A DNA stretch of 64,000 bases from an uncultured Anaerolineae bacterium (GTDB lineage Bacteria > Chloroflexota > Anaerolineae > Aggregatilineales > Phototrophicaceae): contig CALKJO010000003.1 of NCBI GenBank assembly GCA_937995825.1, positions 186,001 to 250,000 of the forward strand, written 5' to 3'. Position 1 is the first letter of the stretch. Each line of letters opens with the position of its first letter. Made by a program: the position numbers and the translations under genes. This document shows positions 1 through 8,829 of the stretch, one piece after another. The notes under the pieces were generated by a model. It saw only the letters and a list, made by a program, of their open reading frames with translations, was not told where the DNA came from and did no database searches.

Positions 1-55
1 GCAGCGGGGAGAATGTGCAGGCTTCGATATGCAGTCCAGCGATGGCAATGCGCAT
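1..55 (-). CDS. N-terminus of an M81 (MlrC-like) metallopeptidase, cut by window edge
   Basis: Only the first 18 codons are inside the window. They begin at an ATG on the minus strand (53-55) preceded by an AAGGGA-type ribosome site. The peptide starts MRIAIAGLHIEACTFSPL, which resembles the N-terminus of the M81/MlrC (microcystinase) metallopeptidase family: a short beta strand followed by a His-x-Glu and a T-F-S/A-P motif. The gene is divergent from the CutC-like gene, so 56-125 is their shared promoter region. The call rests on this short N-terminus alone. Confidence 0.55.
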   Translation of the reverse strand, partial: MRIAIAGLHIEACTFSPL

Positions 56-125
56 GTCTAGGCTTCCCTTTGTTTCATGGATAGATTCATGATGTGAGTG
101 TATCATGCTGATGGAGTCTATGCCG

Positions 126-827
126 ATGATCAAACTGGAACTCGCCGCGCTCAGTCTTGACGATCTGCGGCTGGCTGAAGAAGGCGGCGCGGACAGCGTT
201 GAGCTTTCATACAATCTTGCGGCGGGCGGACTGACTCCCTCGCTCGACCTCGTGCGCGAAGCGCGCGAACACGCGCGAATCGATCTGTATGTCATGGTGC
301 GTCCTACCGCCCGCAGTTTCGTCTATACATCCGGCGAAATCGCGCAAATTGAAGACTCTGTGCGCTGGTTCCGGCAGATGGGTGTGACCGGGATCGTCTT
401 TGGCGCGCAGACTGAGTCGGGTCGGCTGGATATCGATCTGATCGCGCGTATCGCCGCGCTTGCTGCGCCCATTCCGATCACGCTGCATCGCGCCATCGAC
501 ACCTGCGCCAATCCCAGCGAGTCGCTCCGCGAGCTGAAGGGCATCATCCCCCGCGTGCTGACGGCGGGACCGGCAGAAGATGCCTGGCAGGGTCGCTTCG
601 GACTGCGCGAGTGGGTTCAGCAGTTCAGCGATGACATGCGCTTCGTTGCTTCAGGAGGGATCAAACTCGACCAGGCGGGCGAGATTGCGCGCACCAGCGG
701 CGTGCATGAACTGCACATCGGCGGTGCGGTGCGCGTAAACGGGCGCGTCAATCCGGGATTAGTCCGCCAGTTTCGCCGTATACTCGATGACCTCAGTCCG
801 CTATCGCTTGAATCAGAAGACGAATGA
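126..827 (+). CDS. cutC: CutC family protein (copper homeostasis family TIM barrel)
   Basis: A protein of about 233 residues, the usual CutC length. It shows the family's opening pattern: a KLELAA strand, GGADSVELSYNLAAGGLTPS near residue 20, the MVRPTARSFVY segment, and a C-terminal GGA-VRVNGRVNPG phosphate-loop-like region. CutC proteins are cytoplasmic TIM barrels linked genetically to copper tolerance, but their biochemical role is unsettled. In-frame ATGs lie at 105, 111, 120 and 126. I chose 126 because GGAG at 113-116 is well spaced from it and the family usually begins at MIKLE. The 3' end overlaps an antisense histidine-kinase remnant. Confidence 0.8.
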   Translation: MIKLELAALSLDDLRLAEEGGADSVELSYNLAAGGLTPSLDLVREAREHARIDLYVMVRPTARSFVYTSGEIAQIEDSVRWFRQMGVTGIVFGAQTESGRLDIDLIARIAALAAPIPITLHRAIDTCANPSESLRELKGIIPRVLTAGPAEDAWQGRFGLREWVQQFSDDMRFVASGGIKLDQAGEIARTSGVHELHIGGAVRVNGRVNPGLVRQFRRILDDLSPLSLESEDE

Positions 828-1036
828 TGAAGCGCATCTGGCATGGTTCGAGACGCATTTCAATCGTGCCGCTGTGTCCACATATCCTCCGATAGACAAT
901 GTCCAGTCCTAAACCAGTGTGACTCGCCGGCTCTTTGGTGGTGAAAAATGGCTCCTAAATGCGCTGCTCGATCTCGGTCGAAGTACCAACCCTATCATCG
1001 CTCAAGCCATCGAACAGCGGCATGGCGTACAGGTCA
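793..1036 (-). pseudogene. decayed histidine-kinase ATPase domain
   Basis: In one minus-strand frame this stretch keeps the 3' end of a HATPase_c domain. There is an N-box-like DLYAMP, a degraded G1 box (DDRVGTS where DxGxGI is expected), EIEQRI followed by an in-frame TAG at 955-957, then EPFFTTKEP, the G2 box TGLGLDIVYRRI, and GHSGTIEMRLEP, ending at TGA 793-795. The TAG stands where histidine kinases have the Phe of R-I-F-EPFFTTK. The gap between N-box and G1 box is about 25 residues shorter than normal, so both a deletion and a nonsense mutation are present. Nothing of the sensor or dimerisation domain survives, because the KDPG aldolase gene stops immediately upstream at 1037. Confidence 0.75.
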
Positions 1037-1687
1037 TCAACGGTCGTCCTTCACGCTGTCCCATGCGGTGCGCAGAGTCTTGCCCCGCTGTCGGAGCAGT
1101 TCCGGCGTCCAGTCCTTTGAGACTAGCGAACTACCCAGCCCAACGCCGACTGCACCTGCTCGCGCATACTCAGCGATATTCTCAATGCCGATCCCGCCAG
1201 TTGGCACAAAATCGATGTCGTTCAGTGGGGCGCGAATAGCTTTCAGATAGGCTGCCCCTCCCAGCACATCCACTGGAAACAGTTTCAGCATCCGGCATCC
1301 GGCATTAAGGGCATTCTGCGCTTCAGTCGGAGTCGCAACACCTGGCAAGTGCAGCACATCATGCGCCATTGCCTGCGAGACCGATGGAGGATCAAAATTA
1401 GGGGACACCAGAAACTCCGCGCCGGCGTCGAGCGCAGTTTTGACCTGCTCCATCGTCCGCACCGTGCCAGCGCCGACCATCATCGTGTCACCAAATCGCT
1501 TGCGCAGCATCGGGATCGATTCCAGCGCGCCGCGTGTATTCAGTGTAACTTCGATCAGGGTGATGCCGCCTTCGAGCAGCGCCTCGCCCATCTGCAGTAT
1601 CTCATGCTCACTATAGTCACCGCGCACGATGGCGACGATGCCTTCAGCTTTCAGGCGCGCAGTGGTCTTTTCAATGTTGGATGCCAT
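1037..1687 (-). CDS. eda: 2-keto-3-deoxy-6-phosphogluconate aldolase family
   Basis: A 216-residue cytoplasmic class I aldolase, the standard KDPG/KHG aldolase length. The proton-handling Glu46 sits in LIEVTLNT and the Schiff-base Lys135 in CRMLKLFPVD. The phosphate-binding end carries PTGGI and GVGLGSSLV. The family cleaves KDPG to pyruvate and glyceraldehyde 3-phosphate (Entner-Doudoroff), or related 2-keto-4-hydroxy acids and DgoA-type substrates; sequence alone cannot separate these. No edd, kdgK or sugar-acid gene is adjacent. The ATG at 1687 follows an AGGAGAG site, and the gene lies 32 nt downstream of menH on the same strand, so the two may be cotranscribed. Confidence 0.85.
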   Translation of the reverse strand: MASNIEKTTARLKAEGIVAIVRGDYSEHEILQMGEALLEGGITLIEVTLNTRGALESIPMLRKRFGDTMMVGAGTVRTMEQVKTALDAGAEFLVSPNFDPPSVSQAMAHDVLHLPGVATPTEAQNALNAGCRMLKLFPVDVLGGAAYLKAIRAPLNDIDFVPTGGIGIENIAEYARAGAVGVGLGSSLVSKDWTPELLRQRGKTLRTAWDSVKDDR

Positions 1688-1719
1688 AATTCAATTTCTC
1701 TCCTAGGTTGACGTGTATT

Positions 1720-2529
1720 TTAACCAAGCTCTCTTCCTTTAGCACCTCGCAAAAAAGCCTGCACAACTGTCCTAAAAGCTTCAGGCTTCTCAAGATGTGT
1801 TGTATGTCCTGCATCAGGGATGACAATCTGCTTTGCAGAGGAAATGAGTGCCGCCATGCGCTCCCCAACAGCGCAATATTTTGCGTCAAGCGCGCCATTC
1901 ACGATCAATGTCGGGACGGCAATCTCACTCAGTCTCCCCCAAAGCGATGGCTGCACCCCCACCCCCATCCCGCGCAGGCTGTTCGCCAGCCCGTGCGGAC
2001 GCTGCGCCAAGCGGATCGGGCGCAGGGCCGCGCGCTGATCGCAGGTCTGTGTGGCAAAGAGGGGCATTCGCTCCCACTGATCGACAAAAGCAGGGATGCC
2101 GTCACGCTCAATCGAGTCTGCTAGGGCAGAATCGGATGCCGCACGCGCAGCCCGCTCCTGCTCAGACTCTAAACCCGGTGATGTGCTTTCGAGGATCAGC
2201 CCACGTACTTTTTCAGGATAGTGAAGCGCAAAATACAGCGCGAGTCGTCCGCCCATGGAGTAGCCCAGGACGAAAGCGGGCTGCGCGCACATTTCCGCGA
2301 GATCTGACGCTGCATATTCAAGGCAATAACGCGCTGGGGCGGCTGGAGCGTCCGTGTCTCCATGCCCTAATAGGTCAACTGCGCTAATCCGCCACCCTGC
2401 AAATCGAAGTCCCTGCCAAACGCGACCGCTTCCTGAAAAGCCATGCAGCATCAGCAAGGTTTTGCCTGCTCCTGATGTCCTGACGCAGTATCGAACCTCA
2501 TCCGAGGCGACAAAAGTTGTGGATTCCAT
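1720..2529 (-). CDS. menH: alpha/beta hydrolase, MenH-type SHCHC synthase
   Basis: A 269-residue alpha/beta hydrolase. The oxyanion segment LMLHGFSGSGRVW is near residue 27, the nucleophile elbow GYSMGG has Ser91, the acid is in NGALDAKY, and the catalytic His is in DAGHTTHLEKPEAF. GYSMGGRLAL followed by ILESTSPGL is the pattern of MenH, 2-succinyl-6-hydroxy-2,4-cyclohexadiene-1-carboxylate synthase. It lies divergent to a TetR gene that heads menF-menD-menB-menE, which strongly supports the MenH role over a generic esterase. The 125-bp divergent region holds an imperfect palindrome that could coordinate both directions. Confidence 0.78.
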   Translation of the reverse strand: MESTTFVASDEVRYCVRTSGAGKTLLMLHGFSGSGRVWQGLRFAGWRISAVDLLGHGDTDAPAAPARYCLEYAASDLAEMCAQPAFVLGYSMGGRLALYFALHYPEKVRGLILESTSPGLESEQERAARAASDSALADSIERDGIPAFVDQWERMPLFATQTCDQRAALRPIRLAQRPHGLANSLRGMGVGVQPSLWGRLSEIAVPTLIVNGALDAKYCAVGERMAALISSAKQIVIPDAGHTTHLEKPEAFRTVVQAFLRGAKGRELG

Positions 2530-2629
2530 CCGATTCTCAATTCGCTTTGTTCACAACATTCAATTTGTGATAAAATTAACGATAAGTCAGAAAGCGCACA
2601 CAGCGCAACTTTTTCAGTGTATATTATAG

Positions 2630-2643
2630 ACTGACCAGTCGGT
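2630..2643. promoter_or_regulatory. candidate TetR operator in the menH/tetR divergent promoter region
   Basis: The 14-mer ACTGACCAGTCGGT is a near-perfect inverted repeat (ACTGAC-CA-GTCGGT, one mismatch in six arm pairs). It begins 2-5 nt after an AT-rich -10-like stretch (TATATTATA, 2620-2628) and ends 12 nt before the tetR start codon. Autorepression through a palindrome at this position is typical of TetR/AcrR regulators. Binding is inferred, not shown. Confidence 0.5.
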
Positions 2644-2654
2644 TTTGTGGGTAC

Positions 2655-3323
2655 ATGATGAATACGGTGCGTAGAAAACCCAATCGTCCACTCGCCGCGC
2701 AGCGCGAAACTGCCAGTCGTGACCCGGATGCAACGCGAAGCCGCATTCTAGACGCTGCGCTTCAGGTCTTTGCACAAAAAGGCTACCATGAAGCCAGTGT
2801 CGATGAGATCGTCGCTGAATCGGACACATCGAAGGGAGCGGTGTATTTTCATTTCCCGAACAAACAGGCACTTTTCTTCGCCCTGATCGACAAATTCGCC
2901 GCCCTCCTAGAGAAGCGCGCGAATGAAGCTATCAGCCGCGAAAAGGCGGGCATCGACCGTGTGGACGCTGCGCTGCGCGCCATTCTGGAAGTCTTCGGGC
3001 AGTATCGCCCGCTTGCCAAAATCATGCTCGTGCAGGCAGTCGGGCTTGGGACTGCCTTCGAGCAGAAACGCATGGAGCTTCACGACCGGTTTGCCGCGCT
3101 GATCCAGCGCTACCTGGAAGAAGCCGTTGCTGTTGGCGATGTCCGCGTGCTGGATACGCGGCTGACTGCATATGCCTGGATGGGCGCGATCAACGAAATT
3201 GTGATCCGCTGGGTCTACACAGGTGAGCCGAGCGCCGAACATATCATGAAAACGCTTCGCCCGCTGCTGCTGCAAAGCATCGGGTACACACTCGAACAGA
3301 ACGAACCGGAGAATGACCGATGA
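2655..3323 (+). CDS. TetR/AcrR family transcriptional regulator
   Basis: A 222-residue one-component regulator. After a basic, probably disordered 25-residue lead, a TetR helix-turn-helix runs from about residue 27 to 74 (RSRILDAALQVFAQKGY, then VDEIVAESDTSKGAVYFHF and NKQALFFALI). The helical C-terminal ligand and dimerisation domain is not diagnostic of the ligand. Its stop overlaps the start of menF (ATGATG at 3320), so it is the first gene of the menaquinone operon and very likely controls it. A second ATG at 2658 is an alternative start; neither has a strong ribosome site. The operator-like palindrome just upstream suggests autorepression. Confidence 0.9.
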   Translation: MMNTVRRKPNRPLAAQRETASRDPDATRSRILDAALQVFAQKGYHEASVDEIVAESDTSKGAVYFHFPNKQALFFALIDKFAALLEKRANEAISREKAGIDRVDAALRAILEVFGQYRPLAKIMLVQAVGLGTAFEQKRMELHDRFAALIQRYLEEAVAVGDVRVLDTRLTAYAWMGAINEIVIRWVYTGEPSAEHIMKTLRPLLLQSIGYTLEQNEPENDR

Positions 3324-4735
3324 TGTCAGGACATGCGGCGTCCGTCATGCATCCCATTAGGACCATGCGGGTTCAGCCAGCCCTGGACCCGATCTTAATT
3401 GCGGCTGCCCGTCCGATCCCGCACATGGATTTGCTACATGTGCTGCGCGCAGCGCCTTCAGCGATGCAGCGCGTCTTCTGGCAGCAAGCTGATCAGCCTA
3501 TCGCCTTCGCTGGTTTTGGCGTCACAGCTGAGATCGTCGCCTATGGACGCGACCGGTTTAGCAGCATCCATCAGCAAGCAGATAACCTGTTTGAAAATGC
3601 CATTTTGGGGGATATGCCGCGCTTGGCTCAGCCGCGTTTGGTCGGAGGCTTTGCGTTTCGCGATGACTTCTCTGCTGCATCTGGCATCTGGTCGGCATTC
3701 CCATCGTCATACTTTTTACTGCCCCGTGTCCAGGTCACGCAAGCGAACGATGAGACCTGGCTGACACTCAATGCCTATCTCGATCAGGCTGCCCATCTTG
3801 ATGAAGCGTGGGAGCGGCTTCATGGCGAACTCGCTGAGATCATTCGCCGATTGGAGTCGCTGCCCGCTGTCGTTAATAAACCGCGCGCAATCCAGTTGGA
3901 AGACTCTCTACCTTACCCGGTGTGGCGGGAGCAGGTCATTGAAGCAACAAGCCGCATTCGTGCCGGCGAACTGGAAAAAGTGGTGCTGTCGCGGTTCAAG
4001 GATGTCCGATTTGATGCCGCAGTTGATCCAGTGGGTGCGCTTGACTGGCTGACTCAGAGTTATCCGCAGGTATATCGATTTCTAATCGAAGTCTTCCCCG
4101 GACATGCTTTCTTCGGCGCGACGCCGGAACTGCTCGCCTCCAAAGAGGGGAACCACATTTACACGGCAGCTCTGGCAGGGTCGCGTCCGCGCGGCGGATC
4201 GACGGCGGAAGATGCAGCACTCGCCGCTGAGATGTTCGCTTCTGCGAAGGAACGAGCCGAGCATCAAGTGGTTGTGGAGGCAATTGAGCAGCTTTTGACT
4301 CCATTCGTAGAGCATGTCTATCGTGCTGAGCAGCCAGATGTGATGCGACTGCGCAATATTCAGCACCTCTACACGCCGATGATGGGAACGCTCCTTCCGA
4401 ATGTCAAGCTGCTTGACGTAATAGGCGCATTTCATCCGACGCCGGCGCTCGGCGGTTACCCGCGACATGCTGCAGTCAATGCGATTCGCCGCATCGAGAC
4501 TGATGATCGAGGCTGGTATGCTGCGCCTGTCGGCTGGATCGATGGGAACGGCGATGGGGTGTTCGCGGTCGCGATCCGATCAGCCGTCAGCGTCAAGGAT
4601 CATGCCCGCCTCTACGCTGGCGCAGGGATTGTCGCAGAGAGCGATCCGGCTAAGGAATGGGACGAGACAGCGCTGAAGTTCAAGCCGCTGCTGAATGCGT
4701 TGGAGATCGAAGATCATGTCCGCGCCGAATCGTAA
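3320..4735 (+). CDS. menF: isochorismate synthase
   Basis: A 471-residue chorismate-binding enzyme that converts chorismate to isochorismate, the first committed menaquinone step. The N-terminal 180 residues are variable. The conserved C-terminal half shows LEKVVLSR with the likely general-base Lys220, FFGATPELL (264-272), TAALAGSRPRG (282-292), HPTPALGGYPR (372-382), GWYAAPVGWID (398-408) and YAGAGIVAESDPAKEW (432-447), which carries the Mg-binding Glu residues. Siderophore isochorismate synthases look similar, but the flanking menD, menB and menE settle the role. It overlaps tetR by 4 nt and menD by 20 nt, indicating translational coupling. Confidence 0.93.
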   Translation: MMSGHAASVMHPIRTMRVQPALDPILIAAARPIPHMDLLHVLRAAPSAMQRVFWQQADQPIAFAGFGVTAEIVAYGRDRFSSIHQQADNLFENAILGDMPRLAQPRLVGGFAFRDDFSAASGIWSAFPSSYFLLPRVQVTQANDETWLTLNAYLDQAAHLDEAWERLHGELAEIIRRLESLPAVVNKPRAIQLEDSLPYPVWREQVIEATSRIRAGELEKVVLSRFKDVRFDAAVDPVGALDWLTQSYPQVYRFLIEVFPGHAFFGATPELLASKEGNHIYTAALAGSRPRGGSTAEDAALAAEMFASAKERAEHQVVVEAIEQLLTPFVEHVYRAEQPDVMRLRNIQHLYTPMMGTLLPNVKLLDVIGAFHPTPALGGYPRHAAVNAIRRIETDDRGWYAAPVGWIDGNGDGVFAVAIRSAVSVKDHARLYAGAGIVAESDPAKEWDETALKFKPLLNALEIEDHVRAES

Positions 4736-6500
4736 TCTGCTTTGGGCAAGCATCATCGTCGATGAGCTGGCGCGGTCTGGGCTGCGCGCAGTTTGTATTG
4801 CGCCAGGTTCCCGCTCGACTCCGCTCGCAGTCGCTTTTGCTGAACACGCAGATATACAAGTGCACTCGATCATTGACGAGCGCAGCGCTGCGTTCTTTGC
4901 GCTCGGTCTGGCGCTGGCATCGGAACGTCCGGTCGCAGTTGTTTGCTCATCTGGCACAGCGACAGCAAATTTCTATCCCGCCATTATCGAGGCGCATTAT
5001 GCGGGTGTGCCGCTGCTGATCCTGACGGCGGATCGCCCGCCAGAACTGCGTGACTCTGGCGCAAATCAGACGGTCGATCAGATCAAGATGTATGGCGATC
5101 ATGTCCGTTGGGCAGTGGATGTTGCGCTGCCAGAAAGCAATCCGGCACATCTGACGATACGCAGTCTGCGGACGCTTGCCTGCCGCGCTTATGCCGCTGC
5201 CAATGGCATGAACGGGACGCAGCCAAAAGGTGCGGTGCATCTGAATTTTCCATTTCGTAAGCCGCTTGAGCCAATCCCTGTCCCAGATGATAAGACTGAT
5301 GATCCGACGTGGGCGGGTCGATTATGCAGCCAGCCGTTCACTAGGATCGTCGGTGGTCGTGTCCAGCCACCAGCCGCTGCAATGGAAGCCCTCTTGGACA
5401 CTTATCAGCGCAGTCAGCGCCCGATGATTGTCCTTGGACCCAACTATGATCGTGCGCTTGCGGATGAGTTGATCACGCTAGCAAAAGTTGGCTGTATACC
5501 ACTCCTCGCCGATCCGCTGTCGCAGGCGCGCTACACGACCCATTGGCGAGAGATGGAGGGCAGCGTTATTGGTGGGTATGACTCATTTCTGCGCAGCCTT
5601 TCCGACTTTGAACAGCCTGATCTGATCCTGCGCTTTGGCGCGATGCCTACCTCGCAGTCGCTGATTGACTATCTGAATGCAAATCAGGGTGCATATCAGA
5701 TCGCATTCAGCGCGGATGCGGTATGGAAAGACCCTAACCATCAGCTCGATGAATTATTCATTGCTGATCCAGTTGAAATTGTGCGGAGTCTGGCTCACTT
5801 TTCCTTGGATGATCCACGCGCTGAGTCGGTTTGGTATAAGCAGTTAACGATGGTAGAGATGAAGACTTGGGAAGTCATCGATGCAGCGCTGGATGAGGAT
5901 TTCTTTGATGGTGTTGTTATCGCTGATACTGTTTCGATGATGCCGAATGGTGCGTCGCTGTTTATTGCCAATAGCTTACCTGTTCGTCATCTGGATCAGT
6001 TTGCGCAACCTACTCCAAAGGTAATTCGTGTGTTTGGCAGTCGTGGTGCGAGTGGGATCGACGGTATGGTCTCAACAGCAGTAGGCGTTTCTCAGGGTGT
6101 GAGTGCGCCTTTGGTGTTGATTATTGGCGATTTGGGCTTCTATCACGATATGAATGGACTCCTCATGTTGAAACGGTATGGTATCTGCGTGGTGATTGTT
6201 GTGATCAATAATGATGGTGGTGGGATTTTTCAGCGGTTGCCAATTGCCCAGTTTGATCCTCCTTACACTGAGTTGTTTCGTACATCTCATGGTATGACTT
6301 TTGAAAATGCGGCAGTGTTGTATGGTACTGACTATGCGAAAATATGTAGCCGCACCGAATTTCAAGCCGCGTTCGCGCGCGCATTGAGCGCAGTCAGCTC
6401 ACGTTCCACCATCATTGAAGTGCCAACCGATCCGGTTCACGATTTACAGCGGCGAAATGAGATTGTCCAGCGTGTAATGGAAGCAGTGCGAGGATTGTAG
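4716..6500 (+). CDS. menD: SEPHCHC synthase (thiamine-diphosphate enzyme)
   Basis: A 594-residue enzyme that joins isochorismate with 2-oxoglutarate-derived succinic semialdehyde to give SEPHCHC. MenD marks in the N-terminal domain are APGSRSTPL (29-37), [11 protein letters not shown] (54-64), the [12 protein letters not shown] loop and [16 protein letters not shown]. The thiamine-diphosphate/Mg domain has [14 protein letters not shown] and [14 protein letters not shown] chose the ATG at 4716, inside the 3' end of menF, because GGAG lies 10 nt upstream and homologues begin at S-x-x-N-x-N. From about 5,850 to 6,340 the third codon positions become unusually T-rich compared with the rest of the gene and its neighbours. 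Confidence 0.94.
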   Translation: MSAPNRNLLWASIIVDELARSGLRAVCIAPGSRSTPLAVAFAEHADIQVHSIIDERSAAFFALGLALASERPVAVVCSSGTATANFYPAIIEAHYAGVPLLILTADRPPELRDSGANQTVDQIKMYGDHVRWAVDVALPESNPAHLTIRSLRTLACRAYAAANGMNGTQPKGAVHLNFPFRKPLEPIPVPDDKTDDPTWAGRLCSQPFTRIVGGRVQPPAAAMEALLDTYQRSQRPMIVLGPNYDRALADELITLAKVGCIPLLADPLSQARYTTHWREMEGSVIGGYDSFLRSLSDFEQPDLILRFGAMPTSQSLIDYLNANQGAYQIAFSADAVWKDPNHQLDELFIADPVEIVRSLAHFSLDDPRAESVWYKQLTMVEMKTWEVIDAALDEDFFDGVVIADTVSMMPNGASLFIANSLPVRHLDQFAQPTPKVIRVFGSRGASGIDGMVSTAVGVSQGVSAPLVLIIGDLGFYHDMNGLLMLKRYGICVVIVVINNDGGGIFQRLPIAQFDPPYTELFRTSHGMTFENAAVLYGTDYAKICSRTEFQAAFARALSAVSSRSTIIEVPTDPVHDLQRRNEIVQRVMEAVRGL

Positions 6501-6508
6501 GAGCAGCT

Positions 6509-7381
6509 ATGGAGACTTCGATCACCGAAAATACCAACCTGATCCGCCAAGCGGCGGACTGGCAGACGGTCAAGACCTATGAAGACATCACTTATCACAA
6601 AACCGACGGGATCGCCCGAATCGCGTTCAACCGACCGGAGGTGCGCAATGCGTTCCGTCCTGAAACAATTAATGAGATGATTGATGCCTTCAATCATGTC
6701 TGGGATGATCAAGATGTCGGCGTCATCCTACTGACCGGTAATGGACCCGCCAAAGATGGTAAATGGGCGTTCTGTTCCGGGGGCGATCAGAAGGTGCGCG
6801 GGGATGCTGGTTACGTGGGCAAAGACGGCGTTCACCGTCTGAATGTCTTGCAGCTTCAGCGCATTATTCGTACCATCCCGAAGGTGGTGATCGCACTCGT
6901 GCCGGGGTACGCCATTGGCGGCGGTCATGTCCTACATGTGATCTGCGATCTGACAATTGCCGCCGACAACGCGGTCTTTGGGCAGACAGGCCCGCGCGTC
7001 GGCAGCTTCGACGGCGGCTATGGATCGAGCTATCTGGCTCGAATCGTCGGACAGAAAAAAGCGCGCGAAATCTGGTATCTGTGCCGGCAGTATAATGCTG
7101 CTCAAGCCCTGGACATGGGCTTGGTTAACACAGTTGTACCGCTGGCTGACCTGGAAGCGGAGGGCGTCGCGTGGGCGGAGCAGATTTTGCAGCACAGCCC
7201 GCTGGCGATCCGGCTGCTGAAGGCGTCGATGAATGCCGATGTGGACGGTCAGACGGGCTTACAACAGCTCGCCGGCGATGCCACTCTGCTCTTCTACATG
7301 ACCGAAGAAGGTCAGGAAGGGCGCAACGCCTACGTCCAGAAACGCAAACCGAGCTATCGAAAGTATCCCTGGCGTCCATGA
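6509..7381 (+). CDS. menB: 1,4-dihydroxy-2-naphthoyl-CoA synthase
   Basis: A 290-residue crotonase-fold enzyme that closes the second ring of the menaquinone nucleus from o-succinylbenzoyl-CoA. MenB-specific marks are [17 protein letters not shown] (oxyanion loop plus the mobile active-site loop), [35 protein letters not shown], and the C-terminal [13 protein letters not shown] tail that reaches into the neighbouring subunit. The start is 8 nt after menD, preceded by an AGGAGC site. The stop overlaps the menE start (ATGA). The protein is full length, with all the motifs expected of an active enzyme. Confidence 0.95.
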   Translation: METSITENTNLIRQAADWQTVKTYEDITYHKTDGIARIAFNRPEVRNAFRPETINEMIDAFNHVWDDQDVGVILLTGNGPAKDGKWAFCSGGDQKVRGDAGYVGKDGVHRLNVLQLQRIIRTIPKVVIALVPGYAIGGGHVLHVICDLTIAADNAVFGQTGPRVGSFDGGYGSSYLARIVGQKKAREIWYLCRQYNAAQALDMGLVNTVVPLADLEAEGVAWAEQILQHSPLAIRLLKASMNADVDGQTGLQQLAGDATLLFYMTEEGQEGRNAYVQKRKPSYRKYPWRP

Positions 7382-8829
7382 CGCGGACATGGATCGACCA
7401 CTGCGGCGCAGCGAAAACGGATCATCCGGCGTTGATCTGCGAGCAGGAAGCCTGGACATTTGGAGAGCTGAACGCGCGCATCGACACCACTGCAGCGCGG
7501 CTCGCTGCCTGGGGCGTCAAGCCCGGCAGCCGTGCTGCGGTTCTTATGCTGAATGGAGCAGCCTACGTGTTAGTCGCGCACGCGCTGCTGCATTCAGGCG
7601 CGGCGATCATCCCGATCAACACGCGACTGAGCGCTTCGGAAGTCCGTTATCAGCTTGAAACTGCTGCGCCCACCCTGCTGATCGACTCTCCTGATACAGA
7701 GTCGATCAGTGCGGCGGCACTGTCACCATCTCAGCCGTCATCGGCGGCATTCCCATCATATCGATCAACCGATTATGACGCTATGCCTGTCGATCCAAGC
7801 GCAGACGCGGCGATCCTGTTCACGTCCGGCACGACCGGACGTCCAAAAGGAGCGCGGCTCACAGTCGGCAATCTGGTGTTCAGCGCACAAGCATCCCGCG
7901 AACGGCTTGGCGTAAACGACGGGGATCGCTGGCTGCTGACGCTGCCGCTGTATCATATCGGTGGGTTGTCGATCCTGTATCGCAGTTATCTGGACGGCAC
8001 AACGGTAGTCCTATATGAAGGAGCGTTTGATGCTCAGCGCGTCGCTCAGACGCTGACTCAACATCAGATCACCCTCATCTCGCTCGTCCCGACTCAGCTT
8101 CATCGAATGCTCGAAGCTGAGGTAGAATTTCCGAAGTCGCTGCGTTTGATCCTGCTCGGCGGCGCTGCCCCATCGACTGATCTGCTGCAGCGCGCATTTG
8201 AGCGCGGTTTGCCCGTCGCCATAACCTATGGTCTGACCGAGGCAGCATCGCAGGTCGCGACGATGCTGCCCGAACAAGCACGCTTCAAACCTGGCAGCGT
8301 CGGCAAACCACTTAAAGGCATTACAGTGCGCATCATCACCGAGGATGGGCGCGAGGCTCCGTCGGGCGAGATCGGCGAGATCGCCGTTTCGGGTGGAAAT
8401 GTCATGCGCGGGTATCTCACGCACGCTGATCTCGATCCGCCGGGAACATTTCACACAGGCGACCTCGGCTATCTTGATGCGGACGGCGATCTGTGGATTG
8501 TCCAGCGTCGAAATGACCTGATCATCTCCGGCGGAGAGAATATCTACCCGGTCGAGGTTGAAAATGTGCTGCGGTCGCATCCGGCGGTTGATGATGCCTG
8601 CGTCGTAGGACTGCCCGATGCCGAGTGGGGTCAGATCGCTGCCGCTGCGATTGTGCTGAAATCAGGCACATTCGTGACGCCGGATGAACTTGATGCGCAC
8701 TGCAAGGCGCATCTGGCGGGATACAAGCGTCCACGCCGCTATATCTTTGTGGATCAGCTACCGCAGACGGCTTCAGGTAAAGTCATTCGGCGCGATGCGG
8801 CGGCGCTCTTCAGCGGCGAACCGAGCTGA
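7378..8829 (+). CDS. menE: o-succinylbenzoate--CoA ligase
   Basis: A 483-residue ANL-superfamily adenylating enzyme that activates o-succinylbenzoate with ATP and CoA. The P-loop [17 protein letters not shown] is at about 146-162, followed by [10 protein letters not shown], the hinge-region [33 protein letters not shown], and the C-terminal catalytic Lys in [13 protein letters not shown] chose ATG 7378 because it overlaps the menB stop by 4 nt and gives the family N-terminus; the reading frame stays open upstream inside menB but that part is not homologous. The 3' end overlaps a convergent secreted-protein gene by 20 nt. It is the last gene of the tetR-menFDBE operon. Confidence 0.93.
   Translation: MTRTWIDHCGAAKTDHPALICEQEAWTFGELNARIDTTAARLAAWGVKPGSRAAVLMLNGAAYVLVAHALLHSGAAIIPINTRLSASEVRYQLETAAPTLLIDSPDTESISAAALSPSQPSSAAFPSYRSTDYDAMPVDPSADAAILFTSGTTGRPKGARLTVGNLVFSAQASRERLGVNDGDRWLLTLPLYHIGGLSILYRSYLDGTTVVLYEGAFDAQRVAQTLTQHQITLISLVPTQLHRMLEAEVEFPKSLRLILLGGAAPSTDLLQRAFERGLPVAITYGLTEAASQVATMLPEQARFKPGSVGKPLKGITVRIITEDGREAPSGEIGEIAVSGGNVMRGYLTHADLDPPGTFHTGDLGYLDADGDLWIVQRRNDLIISGGENIYPVEVENVLRSHPAVDDACVVGLPDAEWGQIAAAAIVLKSGTFVTPDELDAHCKAHLAGYKRPRRYIFVDQLPQTASGKVIRRDAAALFSGEPS

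Noticed and set aside
919-1250. Two overlapping plus-strand open frames of about 100 codons
   Set aside because: They run antisense to the histidine-kinase remnant and eda, have low-complexity Arg/Ser-rich translations and no ribosome site.
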